Shown here one piece after another: positions 11,866-21,494 of a DNA stretch of 64,000 nt (its first letter is position 1; each line of letters opens with the position of its first letter). Both the position numbers and the translations under genes were made by a program. This stretch comes from Linum tenue (lineage: Eukaryota; Streptophyta; Magnoliopsida; Malpighiales; Linaceae). Location of the stretch: NCBI GenBank assembly GCA_946122785.1, contig CAMGYJ010000006.1, positions 70,371,676-70,435,675 of the forward strand, written 5' to 3'. The notes under the pieces were generated by a model. The model made no database searches. It saw only the letters and a list, made by a program, of their open reading frames with translations, and was not told where the DNA came from.

Positions 11866-12320
11866 TTTTGTTATAGTAAAAATTTAAAACTACATTAGAT
11901 GAGAATAGTTAATTTTTAAGTAAGTATATCTTTCTAAGTAGATATTATAGTTATTTTAGAGCCAAGCGTTAGAGCAATTAAGACAAAAAACTATCTTATG
12001 GAAAGGTTCACTCATTGGGAGTATAAGATTGTTAATAATGCTACTAGTTTGGCGAAGTTTTGGATGGTTCATCCTACTTTTACGGATTTAGTAAAATCTG
12101 TCCAGAGTACTGAGTACCTGAAAGCTGGAACTCCTCTAGCGAAGATTTGTTGAAGAAACTAAACTGTAAAGAATAGTACTATGACTTGAGGGGAACTATG
12201 AAGTAAAAAGAGAATGAACTGGTGATTGCTCAAGCTGAAGCTCAATTTGCTCCTCGTGTTATTACCGTCGAACTCAAGAACTAGAACTCACTTTTTGCAG
12301 AGCTATTTTATGGTTTCACT
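11866..12320 (+). pseudogene. LINE reverse-transcriptase debris
   Basis: Between about 11990 and 12320 the plus strand encodes phrases such as LAKFWMVHPTFTDLVKS and AGTPLAKIC, with stops in between. These resemble the segment between endonuclease and RT in plant L1 elements. The fragment appears to continue after the hAT MITE (IPISQWEHELHLAANTLKEKS, near 13110-13170). It is too decayed to be functional. The first 120 bases hold nothing recognisable. Confidence 0.35.
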
Positions 12321-12328
12321 TCTAGGAT

Positions 12329-13095
12329 TAGGGGTGGCGACCGGTCGGTTTTAGTTTAACCGAAAACCGAAAACTCGGTTATCGGTTAAACCGAGCCACC
12401 CCACGCGGTTGCCGACCTAGAGAGACACACAGCACACCAACCACCGAACGATCCACAACCGATTTTGGTTCGATTGGCTGTGTAACCGAAATTGTCGCGG
12501 AGAGAGGGTTGGGGGGGGGGGGGTTCACGGGTAGGGCTGGATAGTGGTGGTTGATGGAGCCGACGAGGGTTGTGCTGGAGCCGGCGAGGGTGTGCTAGAA
12601 CCGGCGGGGCCCGCACGGGGTCGGCGGGGGGTCAGAGTCGCCGAAGTCGCGGGTCGGGCTCGCGGGGTTGAAAATTGGAGGGGTCGGGGCTCGCCTAGGG
12701 GTAGGCGGTCGGGGCCCAGGGGTCGCGGGGGTCGGGTGTCACGTCGTCGAGTCTGGAATCGCCGGGTCACTAGGGAAGGGAGGAGGTGCACGAAGGGTTT
12801 GGTCGTTTGGATTGGAGGGTGGAGGGCTGGAGGCGGCTGGGGGAGACTGAGATTGAGGTGAGGTTGATGAAGGAGGCACGTAGGGTTGGCGGGTGGTTTT
12901 TTTTTTGGAATTGAAATTGTTGAAACGACACCGTATAAACATTGACGGGAAATCGGTCGGCTAACCAAAGCAGCCAATTTCTTTGCCGACAACCGATCGC
13001 GTTTGATAAAAATTGGTTTTCGGTTAGCCACTAATCAACGGTTATCGGTAAACCGATCGGTTAGCCACTAACCGGAAACAGAACTGCCACCCCTA
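12329..13095. mobile_element. Non-autonomous hAT element (MITE) with GC-rich core
   Basis: The ends are inverted repeats TAGGGGTGGC and GCCACCCCTA, flanked by TCTAGGAT (12321-12328) and TCTAAAAT (13096-13103), a 6/8-matching duplication of the length hAT transposases make. Subterminal CGGTTAACCG-like words (GGTCGGTTT, CGGTTATCGGT) repeat at both ends. The centre (about 12500-12860) is strikingly GC-rich with a run of G near 12510-12522. Proline-rich open frames there are products of base composition. Confidence 0.85.
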
Positions 13096-13103
13096 TCTAA
13101 AAT

Positions 13104-13811
13104 CCCCATCAGTCAATGGGAACATGAGCTGCACTTGGCCGCTAATACATTAAAAGAGAAGTCTTTAATTACTCAAACAGGGAGTCTCCTAGGAGGTCTT
13201 TTCTAAGCTCTATTTGGAGAGAAAAAAGTTCCATCAAGTTTGCAGGTGAGGTTAAGTCCTTTGCTTACCCAAATTAGGAGTGAAGTTGACATTGAAACTT
13301 TGCTTTACTTTGTTTATTTTGTCACTAGTACAGCAGCTTAGTACAAAGATATATTTTGAGTTTTGATTAGCGAATGTTTTGATCCACTCATTTGGCAGAG
13401 TGTGTTGTCAAAATAGTACATTTCATCACAAGATAACTAATCCATAAAGAAGGCTCTTTAATTATTTATTATTTAATTTGCATACGAAATGAAGAGAGCT
13501 TTCCATTTATATTGTACTTTTCTTATTCTTAAATTTGGGGAAATATTTTAAGAGTTTGAGGGAAATTATATTTGTTGAAAGTTCAGAAAAAGTAAAGTTA
13601 TAAAAGGTGAGATAGTTTATTAAGAGAAAGATAGTTGATGCAAGTGGGAAATTACTGATTCTCCTATATAACGCACTATATAATCGTGGTTATACAAGAT
13701 GTTTATCATTTGTTGAGGGACATCCAATAAAAAAATGCAAGATGTTAATTTTCCTTTCACTCGGATACGAAAGGTATTATAAAATAATGTTGTTATGTAA
13801 TTTTTGCAGAA
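13104..13811. other. Intergenic sequence, no gene seen
   Basis: After the last LINE-like words (to about 13320) the sequence becomes AT-rich with no credible coding frame. It is the spacer upstream of tRNA-Glu. Confidence 0.6.
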
Positions 13812-13884
13812 TCCGTTGTAGTCTAGTTGGTTAGGATACTCGGCTCTCACCCGAGCGACCCGGGTTCAAGTCCCGGCAACGGAA
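13812..13884 (+). tRNA. trnE-CUC: tRNA-Glu (CTC)
   Basis: This is a 73-nt nuclear tRNA gene. The acceptor stem TCCGTTG (13812-13818) pairs with CAACGGA (13877-13883), followed by discriminator A. The D arm holds AGTCTAGTTGGTTAGGAT. The anticodon stem CTCGG/CCGAG encloses loop CTCTCAC, giving anticodon CTC. The T stem CCGGG/CCCGG encloses TTCAAGT. A and B boxes are intact, a T-run starting at about 13887 can end Pol III transcription, and there is no intron. Confidence 0.98.
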
Positions 13885-13931
13885 TATTTTTTTTTCCCTG
13901 TTGTTTCCATTTTTATTCGCTGTCGGGTCTC

Positions 13932-14009
13932 TAGGGTTTATCTGTCTGTATCGTTCATGAACAAAAAAATGTCAGCTTAAATCGGCAGCTCTCGCTTCAG
14001 CTAGGGTTT
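13932..14009 (+). promoter_or_regulatory. Two telo-boxes upstream of LTV1
   Basis: TAGGGTTT occurs at 13932-13939 and again at 14002-14009, 212 and 142 bases before the LTV1 ATG. The telo-box (AAACCCTA, either strand) is enriched in promoters and leaders of plant ribosomal-protein and ribosome-biogenesis genes. Its presence in duplicate agrees with the function of the gene downstream. Which copy is transcribed is not known. Confidence 0.7.
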
Positions 14010-14143
14010 AACGAACTGTGGACGGCTAATCTGTTCTCCAAAGAAAGCCTTCATCTATCTCTCCTGAATTTCATCGTGTCACCGGAGTTCCTAGCTACTC
14101 CGTCTACTGTGTTTTTCCAAGTGCTTCAGAAGTCCCATCCAAC

Positions 14144-16165
14144 ATGGGGAGGAAGAAGAAATTCATCGACAAGAAGAAATCGGCGACGTTCCAGCTAATG
14201 GCGCGGGACTCCTCCGACCCCTTCTTCGATGGTACGCCAGGGAGCGAGCAAGTCTTCGTCCGAGTCGACGAGAATCAATACTCAGTTGACGACGAAGGCG
14301 GTGAGCAGCGCGATGACGTGGAATCGGATTCTATCTTCGCCGACGCACCAGAGGATGTGGACGACTTCGTGGAGGGCACTGGCGATGGGGTTCTGGGGAT
14401 CCCCACGAGATCGGTCGGTGAATTTCACAGCGGATCGTCTTCGTTGCCGGACCAAGTGAGGAGGGAGATTATCGAGCTCGGCTTCCCTGATGACGGCTAC
14501 AATTACCTGCTTCACATGCGCGAGATTAAAAACACCGGCGGCGGCTCCAGGTATTACGAGAACCCGAAGGCGCTCGACCAGATTCCTGGCGATGTCAAGG
14601 TTGGGATTGAAGTTTCCGCCTTTACTGTTTGTTTTTGCCTTGTCAAAGCTAAAATTTTGGGTTTTAGAATTTAGAATCGGAGCTGCGGGTATTCATTTCA
14701 ATGTTCTATGGTTGTTTTGTTTAGGCGTATGATGCTTCCAGAGTTCCGGTGTCTGAAGTGAGAGATGATATTAATAAGGAAGATATGTCTATCTACAGTA
14801 TAGCAGCAAAGACTGTTGGTGTTAGGATTCAGAAAGTTGTTGATCCTGAAGTGGCTGCATTGCTTGATGACAGTGATCTGTCTCGATTCGGGTCTGATGT
14901 GGAGGATTTGGAGGAGGATTTCGTCATTCGTGCTAATCTTGCCGAGGAAGGGGACGACAATGATCATTTGGATGATATTATTGGTGGAGCAGTGACCCTG
15001 AGTCATAAGTCAGAGGAGGTAATTGATGAGCTGAGGGATGCGTGTTTTCCTTCTATTCATCAGGATGAGAATGTGGAACAAAGGGGTGGCGGTGATTTGA
15101 TTGTTGAAGCAAGGCCCAGGCGCCTTCTTGATGAGCAATTTGACCAGGTAAGAGAGCCTGTTCAGAAGTTTACGGATCTAGTTTATTCGTCTTAAGCTGT
15201 GTATTGCATTTTCTGTTGGCAATGATTGAACATCTATGAGTTCTGCATGGGTGGTCGTTGAAGCTCTTCCTTGGTTCTAATGCTCTGTTAATCTTTTGCA
15301 GCTTGAAATGGAAGAGTATGCCACAGATGAGGATGAAGAGGAGGATGGTTTCTGTGGTTATGGAGAAAATGAAGATGAGTGCATAGCAGAGAAGTTGAAA
15401 GCATTTCTTAATACCTCAACAATGGATGCAATGGAACTTGAGGGGAAATACAGAGCACCTGCAGATATATTACATAGTAACGAGGGTCCCGAAAGTGAAG
15501 AGTTGTTGAATACTGCAGCTGCTGTCCTTCGGCGTACTGTAGAGTACGCCGAGAAGTATGCAAACGAGGATGACGGTGGAGAAGTTGTTCTAGTAGACGA
15601 AAGTAGTGATGAGTCGGAGGTCTGGGACTGTGAGACTATTGTCACTACATACTCAAACCTTGATAACCACCCTTCTAAAATTCAAGCTCCAGGAGCTTCG
15701 CGGAAGAAGAAGATAGCTGAAACTTTTTCCAAGGCTTTGAACACTCCTGGTCCTGTGATATCTCTTCATGGGAAAGAGAAGATTCCTGTAGGTGTTTTGG
15801 CTGGCAGTAGAAAGGCTTCGGCAGCAGAAACATCAAAGGATGAACCTAGCTTGAGAACTGAAGCTCTGAAAAGGAAGCAACACGGGCAAGAGTCTAAAGA
15901 GGAGAAAAAAGAGAGAAAGGTATAAGTTTTACTGGTTTATCAAATCTCATGCCTGCCCTCATTGGATTTTCTTTTACCTGGTTCCTGAGGAAACCTTTTT
16001 GGAGTTTGGCTGATATCATTTTTGTGCAATCAGGCTGCTGTGAAGGAGGAAAGGAGAGAAGCTAGGCGTCTGAAAAAGGAAACAAAGGATGTCTATAGAG
16101 GTGAAGCTCAGCGTGCACAGAGAGTTGCTGCTGTAGCTGGTCCTTCTGCCATCAGTCTTAGGTAA
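14144..16165 (+). CDS. LTV1: LTV1 homologue, 40S ribosomal subunit biogenesis factor
   Basis: Four exons are supported by GT-AG junctions and frame continuity: 14144-14599, 14725-15147, 15302-15919 and 16034-16165, giving 542 residues. LTV1 is a late pre-40S assembly and export factor that sits on the head of the small subunit and leaves after casein-kinase-1 phosphorylation. The N-terminus MGRKKKFIDKKKSATFQLMARDSSDP is the family signature. Further marks are a DDGYNYLLHMREI block, long acidic stretches (ATDEDEEEDGF) and a basic, coiled C-terminal tail (KEERREARRLKKETKDVYRGEAQRAQ). The length is slightly above that of other plant homologues. The start is set by the conserved N-terminus. It lies 260 bases after tRNA-Glu, with telo-boxes upstream. 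Confidence 0.95.
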
Positions 16166-16914
16166 GGTATGTTAACTATTGGTCGCCTTAACTGATAAAT
16201 TTTCTAATTTAGTAACCGTTGACCTGAATTGAAGAAGTTATGGATGAGAACTAGGTTTTTTACTCATGTGACTGCTGTCAACCCCCCGGAAACTGATTTG
16301 ATATTTACCATAACTTAGGTAAAGTTGAAGCAAGATCAGCGCTCAGCAAACATACATTACATTGCAAAAAGACCGTCAAAGTGGAGCTATCTGCACTTAA
16401 AAGTGTTGATGGGAACTGTTTGCTTGGTTCTTCATGATGCCTACGCAGAGTGCCTGGATATTTTGTTGTTGTACATCACCATTTTCCCGTAGGTATTTCG
16501 TGCAACTATGATTTAGTTGTTTGCATGTTGGCATATAAGCTTGAACACAATATGTAAGCTTTCTGAGAATTCTCTTCTGCTGAAGGCGTGAACAAGTTAA
16601 TCTTATGTTTATGCATGTTTAAGAGAGGCATTAAACCTTCTCTCTGCATCTGTCATTTTTCATATGGTAGGCTATGCATTTGATGTATTTTCATGTACTT
16701 ATTCATTACCACCACTCAGAAACCGAAAGTTGAAAACTCGTGTGATAACACAGCTTTTTGGCATTGACCTCATTGATACTCACTCTGCATAATGGTGTGG
16801 CACAGAACAAACAGACCTGGTAGGCAAGGAAAACCAAAAAAGGCTTCTGTAAAACAAAAACAGACAGCTAGGAAAGTGTGACCATATCACTCATACTTGT
16901 TCATGATCATAGAT
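16166..16914. other. LTV1 3' region and intergenic spacer
   Basis: No further coding exon is evident after the LTV1 stop. The sequence is AT-rich and is likely the 3' UTR of LTV1 followed by the convergent 3' UTR of the small minus-strand gene. Confidence 0.5.
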
Positions 16915-17166
16915 TCATACTCGACGGCCATGGGGTACTGGGGCATGGCTGCATCCTTTGTTGACAGGTGCAGGATCATAGACCCCGTAATCATCTTCAC
17001 ACACCCGTTGTTGATCTCCAACTGGACGGACAGGTGGTGTAACTGGTATCGGTATATCTGCCGGTGCTAAGAATAGTGATCTTGTTGTTGCTGCTGCTGC
17101 TGCTGATGATGCAGGCTGCGCGGTTAGCAGGAGGGCCACCAGGGCCATTGCAACTACTTTGATCAT
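16915..17166 (-). CDS. Small secreted peptide precursor candidate
   Basis: This is an 83-residue open frame, starting at the ATG at 17164-17166. An in-frame ATG at 17208 would add 14 hydrophilic residues before the signal sequence, so I prefer the inner one. Residues 1 to about 22 (MIKVVAMALVALLLTAQPAS) form a clear signal peptide. An alanine-rich stretch follows, then a proline-rich middle (PADIPIPVTPPVRPV) and a tail with two cysteines and YDPAPVNKG..HAPVPHG. Short proline-containing C-termini ending in PHG-like motifs are seen in plant secreted peptides, but I cannot assign a named family. It is single-exon and converges on LTV1. It could be a real unannotated gene or a chance frame; the signal peptide argues for real. 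Confidence 0.5.
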   Translation of the reverse strand: MIKVVAMALVALLLTAQPASSAAAAATTRSLFLAPADIPIPVTPPVRPVGDQQRVCEDDYGVYDPAPVNKGCSHAPVPHGRRV

Positions 17167-17208
17167 GAGTGAGAAATCATAAACTGACTTCTCACTTGAG
17201 CTCATCAT

Positions 17209-18551
17209 GATGCTTTATGTTGCTGATTTTTCATTGCTGTGTCTGTGCATCTTGTGGTTTGCTCATATTTATTTGGGAAGAGATGTAGGGGATGGAGTTT
17301 GGGATGGTAGTTGCAGTATGTATTACACCATAATCAGTTGCATGATGCATCTATCTGCATGGTTTTTTTGCGTGCACTTCCACGGAAGTTGGGGTTAGCT
17401 CAGAAGTAGTAGTAGTTACCTAAGAGGAGCCTGTTTTGTTGGTTTCATCTAGTGGTGTGTATGGTCTGATTCGGAATCGAATTGAATTTTGAATTGAAAT
17501 TAGGAATGAACAGGATTGGTATCTGGTTTGATGATTTGGCTTGTGGTGGTCAATCAACTTGGGTATGTGGCTTGATGAAAAATGGTGCGACATGCGTGGT
17601 TTTGAATAGGGTTGGGAGACAGGTGCACTTTCGTTTAGACCGGACATATATATGGTTTACGATATAGAACAATGAGATGAAGTATAGATAAGAAATAAGT
17701 ACATGATTTAGAGCAGATAATGTCGATATGATATGATACTATTAACACTTGATAGGTCGTGTTTATTAAATAATGAACAATTTGTTTGGTTCACCAGACA
17801 AAAAGTTGAACCAATTATACCAGACAAAAAGTTGAACCAATAATTGGGAACAAATTTGCCTAGAAATTCCTACATGAATGTATAATTTTAATACTCTAAA
17901 TCTAAGCAAATAATGACACTAGATTAGAGCAACCTAACGTCATTTACATTAACATAAAGTTGAATGAATATGTGATTGTCTTTGCTCTCTGATGGAGTCT
18001 CTAGTCTAGTGTGGTGGAGGGTTTAACATCAGTCACACTAAATGGAGGGCATTTTGATAGTATCTCAACAAGTCAATGGAGATTTAACAACAAATTAACA
18101 AAAAAAAGTTTGATCAGGGGAAAAAATCAAAGTTTAGGACATCTCGTGGAAAAAATAAAGTTGAGTTGTTTAGTAGGACAAAATTAATAATTTAGGGGCG
18201 AGATTGACGAAGACACTTAAGTCATTTCCCATGCGCGTTAACGGAAATTTCAGAAAAAACCACGGATTGAAATACCGTACCGTATTAATGGTTCAACCAG
18301 AAAAACCTTCTAAAAAGTTAAATTGGTAGATGATTTTTAGCGATATGAAGCGGTTGAACTATCGTTAAATCACTATTTTAGCATAAAATACCCTTCTGTT
18401 GACTTTTTCGGTACAACCTTCGGTACAATATTTCAATACTTGGAGAGAACTAATAAAAAGACTAGGTTAGGACAATTTTGGAAGTTAAGTAATCTGTATT
18501 CAACAAAAAATATTAGGGTGTTTAATTGAAAAAAAAAACATGGTTCAGAGG
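17209..18551. other. Intergenic sequence, no gene seen
   Basis: This stretch is AT-rich with many in-frame stops. The only structure noted is a small direct repeat near 17797-17842, where CAGACAAAAAGTTGAACCAA occurs twice. The part next to 17208 may be the promoter of the small peptide gene. Confidence 0.5.
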
Positions 18552-18828
18552 TAGGGTGTGCAATGGTTCGATTCGGCCCGGACCGAACCACATAAAGGAA
18601 AACCACGGTCTAATTGTGAAAGACATCGTAAGATCAGGGACCATACCAATATTACATTCGGTCAAGTTTGGTACGATCCAAATGACAATTCAGTCCATTC
18701 TTTTCAGTATTTATATAATCAATGGAACCAAGGATTGAGCCTCATTAAATTCGGTTCGATATGATCTTATCCAAAGATCGATTTTGTCCGGTATATTCCG
18801 GTACGGACTAACCCGTTGCACACTCCTA
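18552..18828. mobile_element. hAT-type MITE, family 1, copy A (277 bp)
   Basis: The ends are TAGGGTGTGCAATGG and CCGTTGCACACTCCTA, imperfect inverted repeats. The flanks TTCAGAGG (18544-18551) and TTCGAAGG (18829-18836) match at 6 of 8 positions, as expected for an old hAT target duplication. Internally it is full of GGTTCGG/CCGGACC words. A second copy of the same family ends the window at 63623-63910. There is no coding content. Confidence 0.8.
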
Positions 18829-18836
18829 TTCGAAGG

Positions 18837-21494
18837 TGAATGTACATTAACTCGGGAGTAAATAGTAGATATAACTTGGTGAGATTGAAATTAAAAAACA
18901 GAATTGGACAACATTAGGTGGACTGGACTTGGAAGGGACAAATTGATCAAATCTGAATTACCATGTTGCCTTTCTCCTTTTAATGTATGAGACGTAGGGT
19001 ATTATTGTAAATATATAACTAGTAGTAGAGCTAGGGTTCAGCAGTATAAGGCTATATATATTCAGTAGGTTCGGTTGTATAGGGGTATGGTTTTACGGTG
19101 ATAATATTATTGATCGTGAGCTCTTTAGCTCATCGTGGAGTAGTCATGTTCGATACCACGTAAATTTTGCGTTGTTATCTCTTTCTGCATGATTTCCGTT
19201 GTTTGATTGACATCTTCAACCTTGAAGGTAGGAAAGATTGATCCAAAAACGATGAGAATATCGCTCAACATTGAATTAGAGAACATTGTGGATAGCAAGA
19301 GTCTGCTTTGGGTCCTTCATTTCGTCACTGGAGTCGTCTTCTGGTATCATTGCTGCCAAAGGCAAACCCTCAATTTATGGAACTTTTTTTTGAGTGAATA
19401 CAGTCACAATCTGGAATAATTTTTCATTATATATATGATCTTATCAATGATTATCATCTTCTTCTTTGTCTTTTACCAGTCTTTCATTTCCCTTTGGCTT
19501 CTCTTTATGGCTGTTAATGATGGAAACACATGGGGTTAGCAGTGAACTTGTTTAACTCGTGAAGCAAATTGTCAAAAGGCATTTGCTGTTTTAAAGTTGC
19601 AGAAAAGGGCAGGCAATACTTTCGTCTAAAGAGGTTATTAGCTAGCTTTATTTATTGATTGAATACAATCAACCACCAATTAGCGACTAAATAACCAACG
19701 TGGCATCTTTGGAAGGACCTTTAAAAGAGAGAAATAATGTATCCCTCTCATCGGTTTTAATGTCAACAACTCGATTGTTTTGTATATTACTTGTGGATTC
19801 AATCTCGAAAGAGGGACCATCAATATAACTAAGTTAACAAAAATTTTATACAACCTCAAACTGGTTTGTGAGTTAAACTTTGATAAGGTGATTCAACAAT
19901 CAGACTTATCTAGCAGGCTGTCTACATATACTCGTCTTCCACATTACCTAGTTGCATTTCACTATATGCTCGGTTTTGAGTGAGTTGCTCATCTCACCTT
20001 CATCTAAAATGCAACGGTATTGTATTGATTGAATTTACGATGCCAAAATTCTTTTTTAGGCTATGATATCGAACTTTATATTTCTACCTTTTGCCTTATG
20101 ATATTTTTGAAACTTTGTTCCTTGATTTAGATATATGTATTTTCAATTGTAATTATTTGTTCTAATAATGCAATTATTCTTTGGAGTAAATATATTCTAT
20201 AGAATTACCCCAGTTATTTTATATATTAAAATTTTAAACATTTCTTTTGGTTGTAGCCATCTTAGCAATTCTATGTTTTAAAGGTTGTCTAATTTTATAT
20301 ATAAGTTTTAATAATATTTATTGAATTAATATAGTTTTAAAAGTTTTACATACAAAAATGTAATTAAAAGTAAGGAAAATTTTACCTTTCGAACTTCTTC
20401 CGTAATATTCGTTGCACTGAACTTAATTTAGTGATATGGTTGCACTAAAACCCAAAGTTCAGTGATATCCGTGGCCATTTACCCAAAATGTGGGTAATAA
20501 GTAATAACTAATAAGTAATGATTGCTATTTGTTCCTGCTGCATGGACTCTTTCCTTTGCATTTTGTTGGTTTCCTTTTGGTTAAATTTAAGTGGTTAGGT
20601 TGTAATTGTATGTTTTCAGTCATTAAACAGTTAGCATAATGATAGTAACGGGTGGGATAATGATGGACACAAACTAACACTTTATCTTCCTAATCTGTCA
20701 CTGTTCTCATTCTAAAACTTGATAATTGATTGTTGGTTCGTCTCTCACCGGTTGTTGACCCCAAATCTGAGTTGAATAATAATGAAAGCCCAAATTCAAG
20801 GCGAAACTGACGAGCTAAGAAATCGAATGACATGAACTTGATACAGAAGAAAAGTACTATGAGAGAAATGCAGAGAGTTCTACCCAACCCTGCAACTTGG
20901 AAGGAAAGATTGTAAAACCATACCGAAATTGTAAAAGTCAATAATAATATATTTTATAATAAAATCGTAGTTCAATATTTCAGACCGTTAAAACCCATAT
21001 AACGATTTAACATCCGGTAGGAGATTTCTTGATCGGACCGTCAAGTACGATCCTTACTTGAAACACAAAATCATAACAATCTCCACCATCAAATTAATTT
21101 GTGGAACTAAAAGCCAACAGCTTCCATTACATTATTTAAAACATGACAACGGCTATGTCCCAAACTCAACAGCCAAAGGGAACTCGAACAGAAGTTGACA
21201 GCGACTCGGGGAAACCTAAAAAATCCACACCAACACCCTTAAAAACTCTCCATCTTCATTTACTAACCATGGTCAAAGAAACCAAAGGTCAAATGGTCTG
21301 GCAAGGCTGAATACAAGTTAACTTCTTGAGAAACAGGAAGATAAGAAGAGCACAGAGATGAATCCTAATCAGAATGATAAACTAGAAATTGTACAAACAT
21401 CTCGCTGAACAGGTAACCTATATATTTCACACAAAAAAGGAGAGAAAAATGGACACAGAAACAACAAAAACCGGGGGAGAGGTAGTGATCACTT
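18837..21494. other. Intergenic sequence with a possible Copia LTR relic
   Basis: No credible gene is present. Roughly 18960-19213 reads like the promoter and 3' half of a Copia LTR on the plus strand: TATATATATT, then GTGAGCTCTTTAGCTCATCGTGG, then CCACGTAAATTTTGCGTTG and a pyrimidine-rich end. Its start and target duplication could not be fixed. From about 21000 onward the sequence is probably the 3' UTR and downstream region of the minus-strand EF-hand/TPR gene. Confidence 0.4.

Noticed and set aside
12386..13031. Proline-rich frames in the GC-rich core of the hAT MITE
   Set aside because: Both strands are open because of GC content; no domain, start context or splice structure.
17420..17667. 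Possible third MITE copy starting GGTGTGTATGGTC
   Set aside because: No matching inverted end or target duplication was found.
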